The position numbers and the translations under genes are program-made. The notes under the pieces are model-generated. The model was not told the origin of the DNA. It saw nothing but the letters and a program-made list of their open reading frames with translations, and did not search any database. Below are positions 55,245-64,000 of a stretch of 64,000 nt of DNA, piece by piece. The DNA is from Duganella phyllosphaerae (GTDB lineage Bacteria > Pseudomonadota > Gammaproteobacteria > Burkholderiales > Burkholderiaceae_D), in contig NZ_LROM01000060.1 in the NCBI RefSeq assembly GCF_001758785.1, positions 19,630 to 83,629 of the forward strand, in the 5' to 3' direction. How positions within the stretch are numbered: the stretch's first letter is position 1; each line of letters opens with the position of its first letter.

Positions 55245-55708
55245 TGGAATACTTTGCCGTGAAAGTGCTGCACATCCTGTCCGCCACCCTGATGGTGGGC
55301 ACCGGATTCGGCACCGCCTTCTACATGTTCTTTGTCAACCGCAGCGGCAACGTGCAGGCGATGGCCGTGGTCACGCGGCTCGTCGCCCGCGCCGACTGGT
55401 GGTTTACCACGCCGTCCGTGATCATCCAGCCGCTGTCGGGTTTCTGGATGATCCATCTGGCCGGCTACCCGATGCATTCGCGCTGGATCATGTGGTCGAT
55501 CGCGCTGTACGTGCTGGCCGGCCTGTGCTGGCTGCCGGTGGTGTGGCTGCAATTGCGCATGCGCGACATGGCGGCCGAGGCTGCGCGCAACCTGCTGCCG
55601 CTGCCGGCCCGTTACTGGCGCTACGAGAAAATCTGGACCGCGCTGGGCTTTCCCGCCTTTGGCGCGCTGATGGTGGTGTACTGGCTGATGGTGCACAAGC
55701 CAGTCTGA
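55241..55708 (+). CDS. DUF2269 family membrane protein
   Basis: 155 residues with four predicted membrane helices (KVLHILSATLMVGTGFGTAFYMFF, VIIQPLSGFWMIHLAG, WSIALYVLAGLCWLPVVWLQL, TALGFPAFGALMVVYWLMV). The HILSATLMVGTGFGTAF opening is characteristic of DUF2269. Function unknown; the recurring company of an SDR-DoxX protein suggests a shared membrane process. AAGGAGAAAG precedes the tandem ATGATG start. Its stop codon overlaps the left arm of repeat copy B. Confidence 0.85.
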   Translation: MMEYFAVKVLHILSATLMVGTGFGTAFYMFFVNRSGNVQAMAVVTRLVARADWWFTTPSVIIQPLSGFWMIHLAGYPMHSRWIMWSIALYVLAGLCWLPVVWLQLRMRDMAAEAARNLLPLPARYWRYEKIWTALGFPAFGALMVVYWLMVHKPV

Positions 55709-55810
55709 GAGCGTCCAACATAACCTCCATAGCGGCGTTGCAGCTCCTCGCCGTACATTCGTACTGCCTTCGTCGCTGCGCCTTGCTCTGAAGGTTATGT
55801 CGGACGCTCT
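55708..55810. repeat. Palindromic intergenic repeat, copy B
   Basis: Arms AGAGCGTCCAACATAACC and GGTTATGTCGGACGCTCT pair over 18 bp with one mismatch around a ~65-nt core shared with copies A (24232) and, in part, C (42744). It starts in the DUF2269 stop codon and fills most of the gap before the GbsR-like gene. Confidence 0.8.
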
Positions 55811-55845
55811 AAACCCATAATAACGATAATCGAAAAGGACGCCGC

Positions 55846-56385
55846 ATGACCCTCGCACCAACGATTCAAAAATACATCCTGCACTGGGGCGAGATGGGCA
55901 CGCGCTGGGGCGTGAACCGCACCGTGGCGCAAATCCACGCGCTGCTGTTCCTGGTCAACCGCCCGCTGCATGCCGAGGAAATCGCCGAGACACTCACCGT
56001 GGCCCGCTCCAACGTCAGCAACAGCCTCAAGGAATTGCAGAGCTGGGGCCTGGTGCGCGTCACCCACCTGGCCGGCGACCGCCGCGACCATTTCCTGGCC
56101 TTGCAGGACGTGTGGGAAATCTTCCGCGTGATCGTCGAGGAACGCAAGAAGCGCGAAATCGACCCCACGCTCACTGTCTTGCGCGAATGCGCCCAGGAAG
56201 CCGACAGCGACCCGGCGCTGGAAGACGCCACCAAGGTCAAGATGGACCAGGTACTGGCCTTCATGGAAATGCTCACCACCGCCTACGGCGACACCAGGCA
56301 TTTGCCACCGGCCACGTTGCAACGCTTGCTGACCATGGGCGGCAAGATGGCGCAATTGATGGGTAGCGAAAAGAAAAAACCATGA
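55846..56385 (+). CDS. GbsR/MarR-type transcriptional regulator
   Basis: 179 residues. An N-terminal winged helix with RTVAQIHALLFLVNRPLHAEEIAETLTVARSNVSNSLKELQSWGL and a beta wing (VRVTHLAGDRRDHFLA) is followed by a C-terminal helical region, the layout of GbsR-type proteins. It lies inside the SDR/DUF operon and is the natural candidate for binding the two dyads at 53848 and 53925, a link that is inferred. It overlaps the DUF4166 gene by 4 nt. Confidence 0.85.
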   Translation: MTLAPTIQKYILHWGEMGTRWGVNRTVAQIHALLFLVNRPLHAEEIAETLTVARSNVSNSLKELQSWGLVRVTHLAGDRRDHFLALQDVWEIFRVIVEERKKREIDPTLTVLRECAQEADSDPALEDATKVKMDQVLAFMEMLTTAYGDTRHLPPATLQRLLTMGGKMAQLMGSEKKKP

Positions 56386-57002
56386 GCACGCCGTCCGAAG
56401 GCGAGCTGTTCAAGAAAATCCTGGGTCCACAATGGCGCCTGCTGCATCCCGACATCCAGGCCCGGTTCGACAAGAATCCGCTGCCCGGCAAGCCGCTGCG
56501 CTACCAGGGACGGCTGTCGGAGCTGACCTGTTCGCGCCTGGGGCGGTTGCTCGGCTACCTGAGCATGCCGTTCATCAAGGGCGCGCTGATGCCCTACACC
56601 GACGCCGATTTCCCGGTCGATATCGAAGTCTATTCCAAGCCGAACTGCGCCTCGATCTTCAAGCAGCGCATCTACCGCCTCAACCGCCGCCGGCCGGTAA
56701 TGTTCACCTCGTTCATGGCCGAGAGCGAGAAGGGCGAGGTGCTCGAATACGTGGGCATGGGCCTGGGCATGAAGCTGCTGCTGTCGATCCGCGAGGGCAA
56801 CCTGCATTTCGAAAGCGACGGCTATTTCTGGGATGTGCTCGGTACCCGCATCCCGCTACCGGGGTTGATCACGCCCGGCAAGACCTATCTCTGCCATCGC
56901 AACAACAGCGCCAACCAGTTCGACATCCGGATCGAGATCCGGCACCCACTGTTTGGCACCACATTTACGCAAGCGGGCGTGTTCCGCGAGGTGACACCAT
57001 GA
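56382..57002 (+). CDS. DUF4166 domain protein
   Basis: 206 residues, soluble, no signal. It fits DUF4166 by LFKKILGPQWRLLHPDIQARF at the start, the YSKPNCASIFKQRIYRLNRR segment and a late GYFWDVLGTRIPLP-GLITPG motif. This domain is often fused to or encoded beside SDR/DoxX-type proteins, as here. Function unknown. It is translationally coupled on both sides through ATGA overlaps. Confidence 0.85.
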   Translation: MSTPSEGELFKKILGPQWRLLHPDIQARFDKNPLPGKPLRYQGRLSELTCSRLGRLLGYLSMPFIKGALMPYTDADFPVDIEVYSKPNCASIFKQRIYRLNRRRPVMFTSFMAESEKGEVLEYVGMGLGMKLLLSIREGNLHFESDGYFWDVLGTRIPLPGLITPGKTYLCHRNNSANQFDIRIEIRHPLFGTTFTQAGVFREVTP

Positions 57003-58456
57003 ATACTCATTTATTGGCATTGCAGTTGATGGCGGCCCAGGGCTGCCTGGGCGCGTTCGACACCCTGTACCACCACGAGCTGACCGAGGCGCTGCCAGGC
57101 CGCGCCACCGCCCGCCGCGAGCTGGCGATTCACGCGGTGCGCGCACTGATTTACAGCGCCTTGTTCATCGGCCTGTCGTCGTGGGCGTTCCACGGCCTGT
57201 GGGCGGTGGTGGTGTTACTGGTGTTCGTGGTCGAGATCGGGCTGACGCTGTGGGATTTCGTGGTGGAAGACCGCACCCGCCTGCTGCCGGCCACCGAGCG
57301 CGTCACGCACACGGTGCTGGCCATGATCGGCGGCGCCTTCATCGCGCTGCTGGCCCTGAATGCGCCGCAGTGGCTGGCGCTGCCCACCGCCATCGTGTGG
57401 CAACCGAACGGTGCGCTCGGCGTGTTCCTGGCGCTGTGCGGCGTGGGCGTGGGCGTTTCCGGCATCCGCGATGCGCTGGCCTCGCGCGCGCTGGGGCGCC
57501 AGGACCGTCTCCAGGAGTCGAGCGAGCCGGCGCAGGCCTTTGGCGCCACCGGCCGCAGCTTCCTGGTTACCGGCGCCACCGGTTTCATCGGCCAGCGCCT
57601 GGTGCATGCGCTGCTGCGCGATGGCCAGCGCGTGACGGTGCTCACGCGCCAGCCGCGCCAGGCCGCGTGGCTGTTCGACGGCCGTGTCGACTGCGTGGAC
57701 AGCATGGACCAGCTGCCGCCGTCGCGCCGCATCGACGTGATCGTCAACCTGGCCGGCGCGCGCATCCTCGGCTGGCGCTGGACGGCAGCGCGCCGCGCGG
57801 CGTTGCGCCAGAGTCGGGTGGCGCTGACCGCCAGGGTGGTGGACTGGATCGCCCAGGCCGAACACAAGCCGGCGCTGATGCTCTCGGGTTCAGCGATCGG
57901 TTACTACGGCGTGCAGCCGCAGGGCGACGACACGGTGCTCACCGAAACCGCGCCGCCGCAGCCGGTGTTCATGTCCGACCTGTGCCGTGAATGGGAAGAA
58001 GCGGCGCAGCGCGCCAGCGCCCACGGCGTAACGGTGGCGTGCATGCGCTTCGGCCTGGTACTGGGCCGCCAGGGTGCGTTGCCGATGCTGCTGTTGCCGA
58101 TCAGGCTGGGCCTGGGCGGGCCGCTTGGCGGCGGATGGCAGTGGCAGTCGTGGATCCATGTCGATGACGTGATCGGCGGTATGGCGCAGCTGTGCGCCAA
58201 TGGTGCAGGGGAGGGCGGCAGCTACAACTTCACCGCGCCCGAGAGCCTGACACAGGCGCAATTCAGCCGCGTGGCCGCCAAGGTGCTGCATCGTCCGTAC
58301 GGCTTGCCGACACCGGGCTGGCCGATGCGCCTGGCGCTCGGCGAGCAGGCCGACTTGCTGCTCGAAGGGCAGCGGGTGGGGCCGCAGCGTTTGCTGGCCA
58401 GCGGCTTTGTGTTCCGCTATCCGCAACTGGCGCCGGCGCTCACTTCTCTCGCTTGA
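56999..58456 (+). CDS. TIGR01777-type epimerase fused behind an N-terminal membrane domain
   Basis: 485 residues. The first ~175 contain four hydrophobic helices (ALIYSALFIGLSSWAFHG, WAVVVLLVFVVEIGLTLW, VLAMIGGAFIALLAL, GVFLALCGVGVGVSGI). From residue ~185 a Rossmann epimerase of the YfcH/TIGR01777 type follows: FLVTGATGFIGQRLV, VNLAGARILGWRW, SGSAIGYYG and SWIHVDDV. The usual TIGR01777 protein is ~300 residues, so the membrane part is an added domain. It ends the operon; its last 17 nt overlap the convergent transferase gene. Confidence 0.85.
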   Translation: MNTHLLALQLMAAQGCLGAFDTLYHHELTEALPGRATARRELAIHAVRALIYSALFIGLSSWAFHGLWAVVVLLVFVVEIGLTLWDFVVEDRTRLLPATERVTHTVLAMIGGAFIALLALNAPQWLALPTAIVWQPNGALGVFLALCGVGVGVSGIRDALASRALGRQDRLQESSEPAQAFGATGRSFLVTGATGFIGQRLVHALLRDGQRVTVLTRQPRQAAWLFDGRVDCVDSMDQLPPSRRIDVIVNLAGARILGWRWTAARRAALRQSRVALTARVVDWIAQAEHKPALMLSGSAIGYYGVQPQGDDTVLTETAPPQPVFMSDLCREWEEAAQRASAHGVTVACMRFGLVLGRQGALPMLLLPIRLGLGGPLGGGWQWQSWIHVDDVIGGMAQLCANGAGEGGSYNFTAPESLTQAQFSRVAAKVLHRPYGLPTPGWPMRLALGEQADLLLEGQRVGPQRLLASGFVFRYPQLAPALTSLA

Positions 58457-60146
58457 GCGGCGTGCCCTTGTCGATCACCTCGCGGCAATCGCCCTTGAAG
58501 GTGGCGTTGTCGTAGTTGGTCCAGCCGTAGCTGTCCACGTAGCGCTTGTGGGGCTTGAACTGTTTATTGAGGAAACTCCACTCGAGGTGCTGGTCGTCGT
58601 AGGCGATGTCGCCGAGGTCGAGCAGGCTGTGGAACACGTTCTCGGTCGCCAGCCTGGCCTTGCGCAGGCGTTTTAGCTGTTTGATCTTGTCCGGGTAATG
58701 GGACTGGTACTGGTCCGAGTACCACACCAGCGCCGGCACGTGGAAGTCGTACTGCGTGTTGTGGCCATGGAAGGCAATGGCGCAGCTGCCGTCGTACAGC
58801 ACCTGGCCGTGGTCGGCCACGTACAGCATCGCGGTGCGCTGGCCGCTCTCCTTGAGCTGGCCGATCACCTGGGCCAGGAACCAGTCGGTGTACAGGATCG
58901 AGTTGTCGTAGCTGTTGTTCAGTTCGACCTTGATCTTGACGTTGGTGTGCTCGGGCTTGTCCACGCCGAACAGCGACGGCTGCCACTTGTCGAATTCTTT
59001 GGAATAGCGCTCGCTGTAGTTCCAGTGGTTGCCCAGCGTGTGCAGCACGATCAGCTTTTTCGGCGCCGGATCGTGCATCGCCTGTTGCAACGGGCCCAGC
59101 AAAATCTGGTCGAGGTTGGAGCGGTTATTGAAACTGCCCAGGTTCATGAACTGGATCACGTTCGCTTCCTTGGCGAACACCGACACCGGCGTGTCGAACT
59201 CGCCGAACGAGATCTGGTTCGACAACCACCAGGTTTTGAAACCCGCTTCTTTATAGGCGGTGAGGAACGACTTTTCCGAAAACCCGGCTTTCAGGCTTTG
59301 CATGGCCGGCTTGCGCGAAATGATCACCGGCACCGACAGCCGCGTGGCCGACACCGCCGTGATCATATTGGTGAGCGACACCAGGTTGGGCTCCTGCGCC
59401 AGCAGCGGGGTGGTTTCGCGGTCGTAGCCGTTGATGCTCCAGCGGTCGTAGCGCGACGATTCGCCGAGCACCATGATCACCACTTCCGGCTCGTTGTCGG
59501 GGGCGGCCTGGTGAGCCTTGAAGGTGAAGTTGCTGCTGCGCATGCCCAGTTCGGCCAGGTAGCGGCGTTCGTTGTAAAAATCGACGCCGCGCGCAATCAG
59601 GCCGAAGGGCCAGGAGTTGGCAAAGTTATTGAAAGTGAACGGCGCCTGCTGGAACACGGGGGTGGGCGTGGGCCAGCCCAGCACGGCCAGGGCGGCGATC
59701 GCCGGCACTGCCAGCCAGCGCGTCTTGCCACGCCAGGTCAGTTGCGGGCTGCGGCGCGCGGCCAGCAAGATGGCCACCCACCAGGCCAGCATGGCGACCA
59801 GGATCGCTGCCATCAGCCAGATCTTGTTACCCAGGAATTCCATGGCTTCCATCGGGCTGCTCTCGGCGATGATGCCGAGGTGGTGGGTGGAAATGCCCTG
59901 GCCGTAATACATGAACAGGTACAGCTCGGTAGGCAGGGCCAGCAGGGCAGGCAGCAACAGCCAGTGGAACCAGGCCGGGCGCTGGAACATGCCCCACGCG
60001 GCGATCCACAGCAGGGCTTCGAGGCCGAGGACGGCGCCCAGCCCGGGCGCGGGCCGACCGAGCAGCAGCGGCACGCACGGCACCAGCGACAGCAGCAGGT
60101 AGCTGCCCAGTACGAACAGGGGAGGGAGTCGCAACAGGGATCGCAT
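58440..60146 (-). CDS. Phosphoethanolamine transferase-like inner-membrane sulfatase-fold enzyme
   Basis: 568 residues from ATG 60146. About five N-terminal membrane helices (residues ~8-30, 38-52, 60-80, 108-130, 144-158) precede a periplasmic alkaline-phosphatase/sulfatase-type domain. It has the nucleophile motif GES230SRYDRWSINGYDRETTPLL, where Ser replaces the more usual Thr, and the metal-site segments YVADHGQ and AFHGHN. Relatives (EptA/CptA/OpgE class) move phosphoethanolamine from phosphatidylethanolamine to lipid A, core or glucans. An OpgE-like role on periplasmic glucan is possible because the window also encodes a glucan synthase, but this is speculation. The start lacks a clear ribosome site. 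Confidence 0.88.
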   Translation of the reverse strand: MRSLLRLPPLFVLGSYLLLSLVPCVPLLLGRPAPGLGAVLGLEALLWIAAWGMFQRPAWFHWLLLPALLALPTELYLFMYYGQGISTHHLGIIAESSPMEAMEFLGNKIWLMAAILVAMLAWWVAILLAARRSPQLTWRGKTRWLAVPAIAALAVLGWPTPTPVFQQAPFTFNNFANSWPFGLIARGVDFYNERRYLAELGMRSSNFTFKAHQAAPDNEPEVVIMVLGESSRYDRWSINGYDRETTPLLAQEPNLVSLTNMITAVSATRLSVPVIISRKPAMQSLKAGFSEKSFLTAYKEAGFKTWWLSNQISFGEFDTPVSVFAKEANVIQFMNLGSFNNRSNLDQILLGPLQQAMHDPAPKKLIVLHTLGNHWNYSERYSKEFDKWQPSLFGVDKPEHTNVKIKVELNNSYDNSILYTDWFLAQVIGQLKESGQRTAMLYVADHGQVLYDGSCAIAFHGHNTQYDFHVPALVWYSDQYQSHYPDKIKQLKRLRKARLATENVFHSLLDLGDIAYDDQHLEWSFLNKQFKPHKRYVDSYGWTNYDNATFKGDCREVIDKGTPLKREK

Positions 60147-60285
60147 GGAGGGCAACAGCAGCAGCAGGCAGCGCGTGGTGGAAAGTGCGCTATTATCAGG
60201 CGTTTTCAGCCGTCGCGGGCAGCTTTTGGAGTAGCCACTGAGCAACTTCGGTGCAGCGCGCTAGCACATCTTTCTGCCATATATG

Positions 60286-60314
60286 TTGACTGTTCAGGTC
60301 AATTGCCCTACACT
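60286..60314 (+). promoter_or_regulatory. Promoter of the str operon
   Basis: TTGACT (60286-60291), a 17-bp spacer and TACACT (60309-60314). The leader to rpsL is about 155 nt and contains a perfect hairpin CCCGGAC-ATAC-GTCCGGG at 60422-60439. Confidence 0.7.
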
Positions 60315-60473
60315 CGCGAGTTCTCCATTTAGTCTGCGCATCGTATACGCTGTTTTCGGCTGGTCCCAGAGGCTGGCTGTGCGCGCCTTCGATGTTCCCT
60401 GAATTGAGACTGAGATTCGTCCCCGGACATACGTCCGGGTTGTCCACGTTGTTATTAAGTTGGGTTTAGAACG

Positions 60474-60854
60474 ATGCCAACCATCAATCAACTGATTCGC
60501 AATCCACGTGTCGCCCTGACCGTGAAAAGCAAATCGCCGGCGCTGGAAAACAGCCCGCAAAAGCGCGGTGTTTGCACCCGTGTGTACACCACCACTCCTA
60601 AGAAGCCTAACTCGGCTTTGCGTAAAGTCGCCAAAGTGCGTCTGACCAACGGTTTCGAAGTCATTTCGTACATCGGCGGTGAAGGCCACAACCTGCAAGA
60701 GCACAGCGTTGTTCTGCTGCGCGGCGGTCGCGTAAAAGACTTGCCAGGTGTTCGTTACCACATGGTTCGCGGTGCACTGGATACCCAGGGCGTTAAAGAC
60801 CGTAAGCAAGCTCGCTCGAAATACGGTACCAAGCGCGCTAAAGCCAAGAAGTAA
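60474..60854 (+). CDS. rpsL: 30S ribosomal protein S12
   Basis: 126 residues, the normal length, recognisable throughout: [52 protein letters not shown], the PxKPNSA streptomycin region with Lys at the classic position, and the basic C-terminus. It is the first gene of the str operon. S12 shapes the decoding centre. The spacer to rpsG is 148 nt with a small hairpin. Confidence 0.99.
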   Translation: MPTINQLIRNPRVALTVKSKSPALENSPQKRGVCTRVYTTTPKKPNSALRKVAKVRLTNGFEVISYIGGEGHNLQEHSVVLLRGGRVKDLPGVRYHMVRGALDTQGVKDRKQARSKYGTKRAKAKK

Positions 60855-60902
60855 TCTGCATTAAAAGTTTTCGCTCAGTGGCAACTAGCTAAGTGAATGT
60901 AA

Positions 60903-60920
60903 TCGACCGGAAATGGTCGA
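60903..60920 (+). promoter_or_regulatory. Hairpin in the rpsL-rpsG spacer
   Basis: TCGACC-GGAAAT-GGTCGA, a perfect 6-bp stem. The rpsL-rpsG spacer is where S7 feedback control acts in E. coli; here the structure is different and its role unknown. Confidence 0.4.
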
Positions 60921-61002
60921 GTAAGTGGATGGTTATGATGACCCTCCGCGAGAGTGCGAACCCATATCTGCGCACCTCAACTGAAGATTGAAAGGAATTG
61001 AT

Positions 61003-61473
61003 ATGCCACGTCGTCGTGAAGTACCCAAGCGCGAAATCCTGCCGGATCCTAAATTCGGTAACACGGATGTCGCCAAATTCGTGAACGTTCTGATGCTGTC
61101 CGGTAAAAAATCGGTCGCAGAAAACATCATTTACGGTGCCTTCGAGCACATCGCCGCCAAGTCGGGTAAAGACCCGCTGGAAGTGTTCGCTACCGCGATC
61201 AACAACGCCAAACCGCTGGTTGAAGTAAAATCCCGTCGCGTCGGTGGTGCAAACTACCAGGTGCCGGTTGAAGTGCGCCCAGTACGTCGTATGGCGCTGT
61301 CGATGCGTTGGTTGCGTGAAGCTGCTAACAAGCGCAGCGAAAAATCCATGCCACAACGCCTCGGCGGTGAGCTGATGGAAGCGGCTGAAGGCCGCGGCGG
61401 TGCGATGAAAAAGCGTGATGAAGTGCACCGTATGGCAGAAGCGAACAAGGCGTTCTCGCACTTCCGCTTCTAA
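61003..61473 (+). CDS. rpsG: 30S ribosomal protein S7
   Basis: 156 residues with the standard sequence ([44 protein letters not shown], and AFSHFRF end). ATG 61003 has AAAGGA 8 nt upstream; the in-frame codon at 60988 is not needed. S7 starts assembly of the 30S head. It is the second gene of the str operon. Confidence 0.99.
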   Translation: MPRRREVPKREILPDPKFGNTDVAKFVNVLMLSGKKSVAENIIYGAFEHIAAKSGKDPLEVFATAINNAKPLVEVKSRRVGGANYQVPVEVRPVRRMALSMRWLREAANKRSEKSMPQRLGGELMEAAEGRGGAMKKRDEVHRMAEANKAFSHFRF

Positions 61474-61481
61474 TAAAATCG

Positions 61482-61502
61482 ACCGGGCCACTGTGGTCTG
61501 GT
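61482..61502 (+). promoter_or_regulatory. Hairpin in the rpsG-fusA spacer
   Basis: ACCGGGCC-ACTGT-GGTCTGGT, an 8-bp stem with two G-U pairs, followed by TGTTATCTGTTGTT. It may be a partial attenuator between rpsG and fusA. Confidence 0.4.
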
Positions 61503-61586
61503 TGTTATCTGTTGTTCGAGGCCGGGCTCATTTTTTTCACAAAAAATGCTGCTCGGTTTTGTCCATTAAAAGATTTAGGATTAATT

Positions 61587-63692
61587 ATGGCCCGCAAGAC
61601 CCCCATCGAGCGCTACCGCAACATCGGTATCTCCGCTCACATCGATGCAGGTAAGACCACTACCACCGAGCGCGTCCTGTTCTACACGGGCGTGAACCAC
61701 AAGATCGGTGAAGTTCACGATGGCGCCGCCACCATGGACTGGATGGAGCAGGAACAAGAGCGCGGCATTACCATTACGTCCGCTGCAACGACCTGCTTCT
61801 GGAAAGGCATGGCCAACAACTTCCCAGAACACCACATCAACATCATCGACACCCCGGGCCACGTTGACTTCACCATTGAAGTTGAACGCTCGATGCGCGT
61901 ACTCGACGGTGCTTGCATGGTTTACTGCGCAGTGGGCGGTGTTCAGCCACAGTCGGAAACCGTATGGCGTCAGGCTAACAAGTACAAGGTGCCACGTCTG
62001 GCCTTCGTCAACAAGATGGACCGTACCGGCGCCAACTTCTTCAAGGTCTACGAGCAGATGCGCGCTCGCCTGAAGGCCAACCCGGTCCTGATCCAGATTC
62101 CAATCGGCGCTGAAGACAACTTCAAAGGCGTGATCGATCTGGTCAAGATGAAAGCGATCCTGTGGGACGAAGCATCGCAAGGCATGAAATTCGACTACGT
62201 CGAGATCCCTGCAGAGCTGGCCGATTCGGCCGCCGAGTGGCGCGAGAAGATGGTTGAAGCCGCTGCTGAAGCCACCGAAGAGCTGATGAACAAGTACCTG
62301 GAAGAAGGCGACCTGACCGAAGCCGAGATCAAACAAGCGCTGCGTACCCGTACCATCGCTTCGGAAATCGTTCCTATGATGTGCGGTACCGCCTTCAAGA
62401 ACAAGGGCGTACAGGCCATGCTGGACGCGGTCATCGAATACCTGCCGTCGCCACTGGACATCGACGACGTCGGCGGTACGGATGAAGACGACCAGCCAAC
62501 CACCCGCCGTCCTGCGGACGACGAGAAGTTCTCGGCGCTGGCCTTCAAGATCATGACCGACCCGTTCGTCGGTCAATTGGCCTTCTTCCGCGTGTACTCG
62601 GGCGCCGTCAATTCGGGCGACACCGTGTACAACTCGGTCAAAGGTCGTAAAGAGCGTCTGGGTCGTATTCTGCAGATGCACGCCAACCAGCGTGAAGAGA
62701 TCAAAGAAGTGCGCGCCGGCGACATCGCCGCTGCCGTTGGTCTGAAAGACGTGACCACGGGCGAAACCCTGTGCGATCCGACCTCGATCATCACCCTGGA
62801 AAAAATGATCTTCCCTGAGCCTGTGATTCAACAGGCAGTCGAGCCAAAAACCAAGGCCGACCAGGAAAAAATGGGCCTGGCGCTGAACCGCCTGGCACAG
62901 GAAGATCCTTCGTTCCGCGTGAAGACCGATGAAGAATCGGGCCAGACCATCATCGGTGGTATGGGCGAACTGCACCTGGAAATTATCGTTGACCGCATGA
63001 AGCGCGAATTCGGCGTGGAAGCAACCGTCGGCAAGCCACAAGTGGCTTACCGCGAAACGATCCGCAAGACCTGCGAAGAATCGGAAGGCAAGTTCGTCAA
63101 GCAATCCGGTGGTCGTGGTCAGTACGGTCACGTGGTTCTGAAGATCGAGCCGCAAGAGCCGGGCAAGGGCTTCGAGTTCGTTGACGCCATCAAGGGCGGC
63201 ACCGTTCCTCGCGAGTACATCCCTGCGGTTGAAAAAGGCGTGCGCGGCACCCTGAACACCGGTGTGCTGGCTGGTTACCCAGTCGTGGACGTCAAGGTTA
63301 CGCTGTTCTTCGGTTCGTACCACGATGTGGACTCGAACGAAAACGCGTTCCAGATGGCCGCTTCGATGGCCTTCAAAGACGGCTGCCGCAAAGCATCGCC
63401 AGTCATCCTGGAGCCGATGATGGCTGTGGAAGTGGAAACGCCGGAAGACTACGCCGGTACCGTGATGGGCGACCTGTCGTCCCGCCGCGGTATGGTGCAG
63501 GGCATGGACGAAATCCCAGGCGGCGGCGGCAAGATCATCAAAGCCGAAGTGCCACTGTCGGAGATGTTTGGTTACTCGACCACCCTGCGTTCCGCAACGC
63601 AAGGTCGTGCTACCTACACGATGGAATTCAAGCACTACTCGGAAGCGCCTAAGCACGTGATCGACGCGATCGTTACCGCGAAAGCCAAGTAA
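61587..63692 (+). CDS. fusA: Elongation factor G
   Basis: 701 residues, normal EF-G length. The G domain has [13 protein letters not shown] (P loop), DTPGHVDFT and NKMD; the later domains end with the domain-IV region [14 protein letters not shown] and the domain-[26 protein letters not shown]. It drives translocation on the ribosome. ATG 61587 follows AGGATTA. It is the third str-operon gene. A hairpin separates it from tuf. Confidence 0.99.
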   Translation: MARKTPIERYRNIGISAHIDAGKTTTTERVLFYTGVNHKIGEVHDGAATMDWMEQEQERGITITSAATTCFWKGMANNFPEHHINIIDTPGHVDFTIEVERSMRVLDGACMVYCAVGGVQPQSETVWRQANKYKVPRLAFVNKMDRTGANFFKVYEQMRARLKANPVLIQIPIGAEDNFKGVIDLVKMKAILWDEASQGMKFDYVEIPAELADSAAEWREKMVEAAAEATEELMNKYLEEGDLTEAEIKQALRTRTIASEIVPMMCGTAFKNKGVQAMLDAVIEYLPSPLDIDDVGGTDEDDQPTTRRPADDEKFSALAFKIMTDPFVGQLAFFRVYSGAVNSGDTVYNSVKGRKERLGRILQMHANQREEIKEVRAGDIAAAVGLKDVTTGETLCDPTSIITLEKMIFPEPVIQQAVEPKTKADQEKMGLALNRLAQEDPSFRVKTDEESGQTIIGGMGELHLEIIVDRMKREFGVEATVGKPQVAYRETIRKTCEESEGKFVKQSGGRGQYGHVVLKIEPQEPGKGFEFVDAIKGGTVPREYIPAVEKGVRGTLNTGVLAGYPVVDVKVTLFFGSYHDVDSNENAFQMAASMAFKDGCRKASPVILEPMMAVEVETPEDYAGTVMGDLSSRRGMVQGMDEIPGGGGKIIKAEVPLSEMFGYSTTLRSATQGRATYTMEFKHYSEAPKHVIDAIVTAKAK

Positions 63693-63702
63693 TTAGTGTC
63701 AT

Positions 63703-63729
63703 TGCGGTCCGGTCGATCACCGGGCCGCA
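63703..63729 (+). terminator. Hairpin between fusA and tuf (attenuator or partial terminator)
   Basis: TGCGGTCCGGT-CGATC-ACCGGGCCGCA, an 11-bp stem with one G-U pair, followed by AATTT. It lies 10 nt after the fusA stop and could set the fusA to tuf ratio. Confidence 0.5.
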
Positions 63730-63762
63730 AATTTACAAACAATGTTTTAAGGATGATTCAAA

Positions 63763-64000
63763 ATGGCAAAAGAAAAGTTCGAGCGGACTAAACCGCACGT
63801 CAACGTAGGCACCATCGGTCACGTCGACCACGGCAAAACCACCCTGACCGCTGCAATCGCAACCGTTCTGTCGAAGAAATTCGGCGGCGAAGCGAAAGCT
63901 TACGACCAGATCGACGCAGCACCGGAAGAAAAAGCACGCGGCATTACCATCAACACCGCCCACGTCGAGTACGAAACCGCTGCCCGTCACTACGCGCACG
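63763..64000 (+). CDS. tuf: Elongation factor Tu (cut by right edge)
   Basis: The first 79 codons are present: [21 protein letters not shown] loop [12 protein letters not shown] and switch-I region [17 protein letters not shown]. It delivers aminoacyl-tRNA to the ribosome. AAGGATGATTC lies just before ATG 63763. The coding sequence runs off the window. Confidence 0.98.
   Translation, partial: MAKEKFERTKPHVNVGTIGHVDHGKTTLTAAIATVLSKKFGGEAKAYDQIDAAPEEKARGITINTAHVEYETAARHYAH

Overview
The window is high-GC, gene-dense DNA from a Gram-negative betaproteobacterium, most probably an Oxalobacteraceae member (Massilia/Duganella/Janthinobacterium-like). The reasons are the str operon order rpsL-rpsG-fusA-tuf at the right edge, a PEP-CTERM exosortase substrate, a giant cyclic beta-glucan synthase, a TonB receptor and several chemosensory genes. 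This assignment is inference from gene content; no rRNA, tRNA or CRISPR array is visible.

Layout. 1-644: tail of a rhodanese-domain protein, closed by a good terminator. 834-9629: one giant NdvB-like cyclic glucan synthase. 9712-10484: a GDT1-type Mn exporter on the minus strand behind a recognisable yybP-ykoY manganese riboswitch. 10600-14059: M1 aminopeptidase and serine hydrolase, convergent with a Crp/Fnr regulator. 15017-21502: a tightly coupled chemosensory operon (MCP-like, cheY, STAS, cheA, cheW, cheR, cheB). 21539-22357: exported methyltransferase-like protein.

22594-36150 is the most unusual block: nine co-directional genes made of two tandem TldD/TldE pairs, then DUF4159, MoxR ATPase, DUF58, BatA-like, DUF4175-like and a further membrane protein. 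Both TldD copies have twin-arginine signals while both TldE copies have none, which suggests export of folded TldD-TldE complexes with a membrane-associated MoxR/VWA-type apparatus. 36155-38440: an FMN oxidase-like protein divergent from a MocR/PdxR-type regulator. 38437-42500: TonB receptor, spermidine-synthase-like protein and a PEP-CTERM protein.

42791-50193 is a six-gene minus-strand operon (periplasmic adaptor, ABC ATPase, two FtsX-type permeases, sigma54 response regulator, histidine kinase). It is preceded by a near-consensus sigma54 promoter and a five-copy GTGTCCG array, so it is probably autoregulated. 50583-52087 is a scar where a truncated Abi-like gene abuts a 5'-truncated MutS-like gene. 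52206-53813 is a classical MCP. 53961-58456 is an operon of two Rossmann-fold/membrane fusions, DUF2269, a GbsR-like regulator and DUF4166, with a promoter overlapped by one of two matching dyads. 58440-60146 is a phosphoethanolamine-transferase-like enzyme, followed by the str operon.

Three copies of a palindromic repeat family (24232, 42744, 55708) sit exactly at gene 3' ends. They share a core but have different outer arms.
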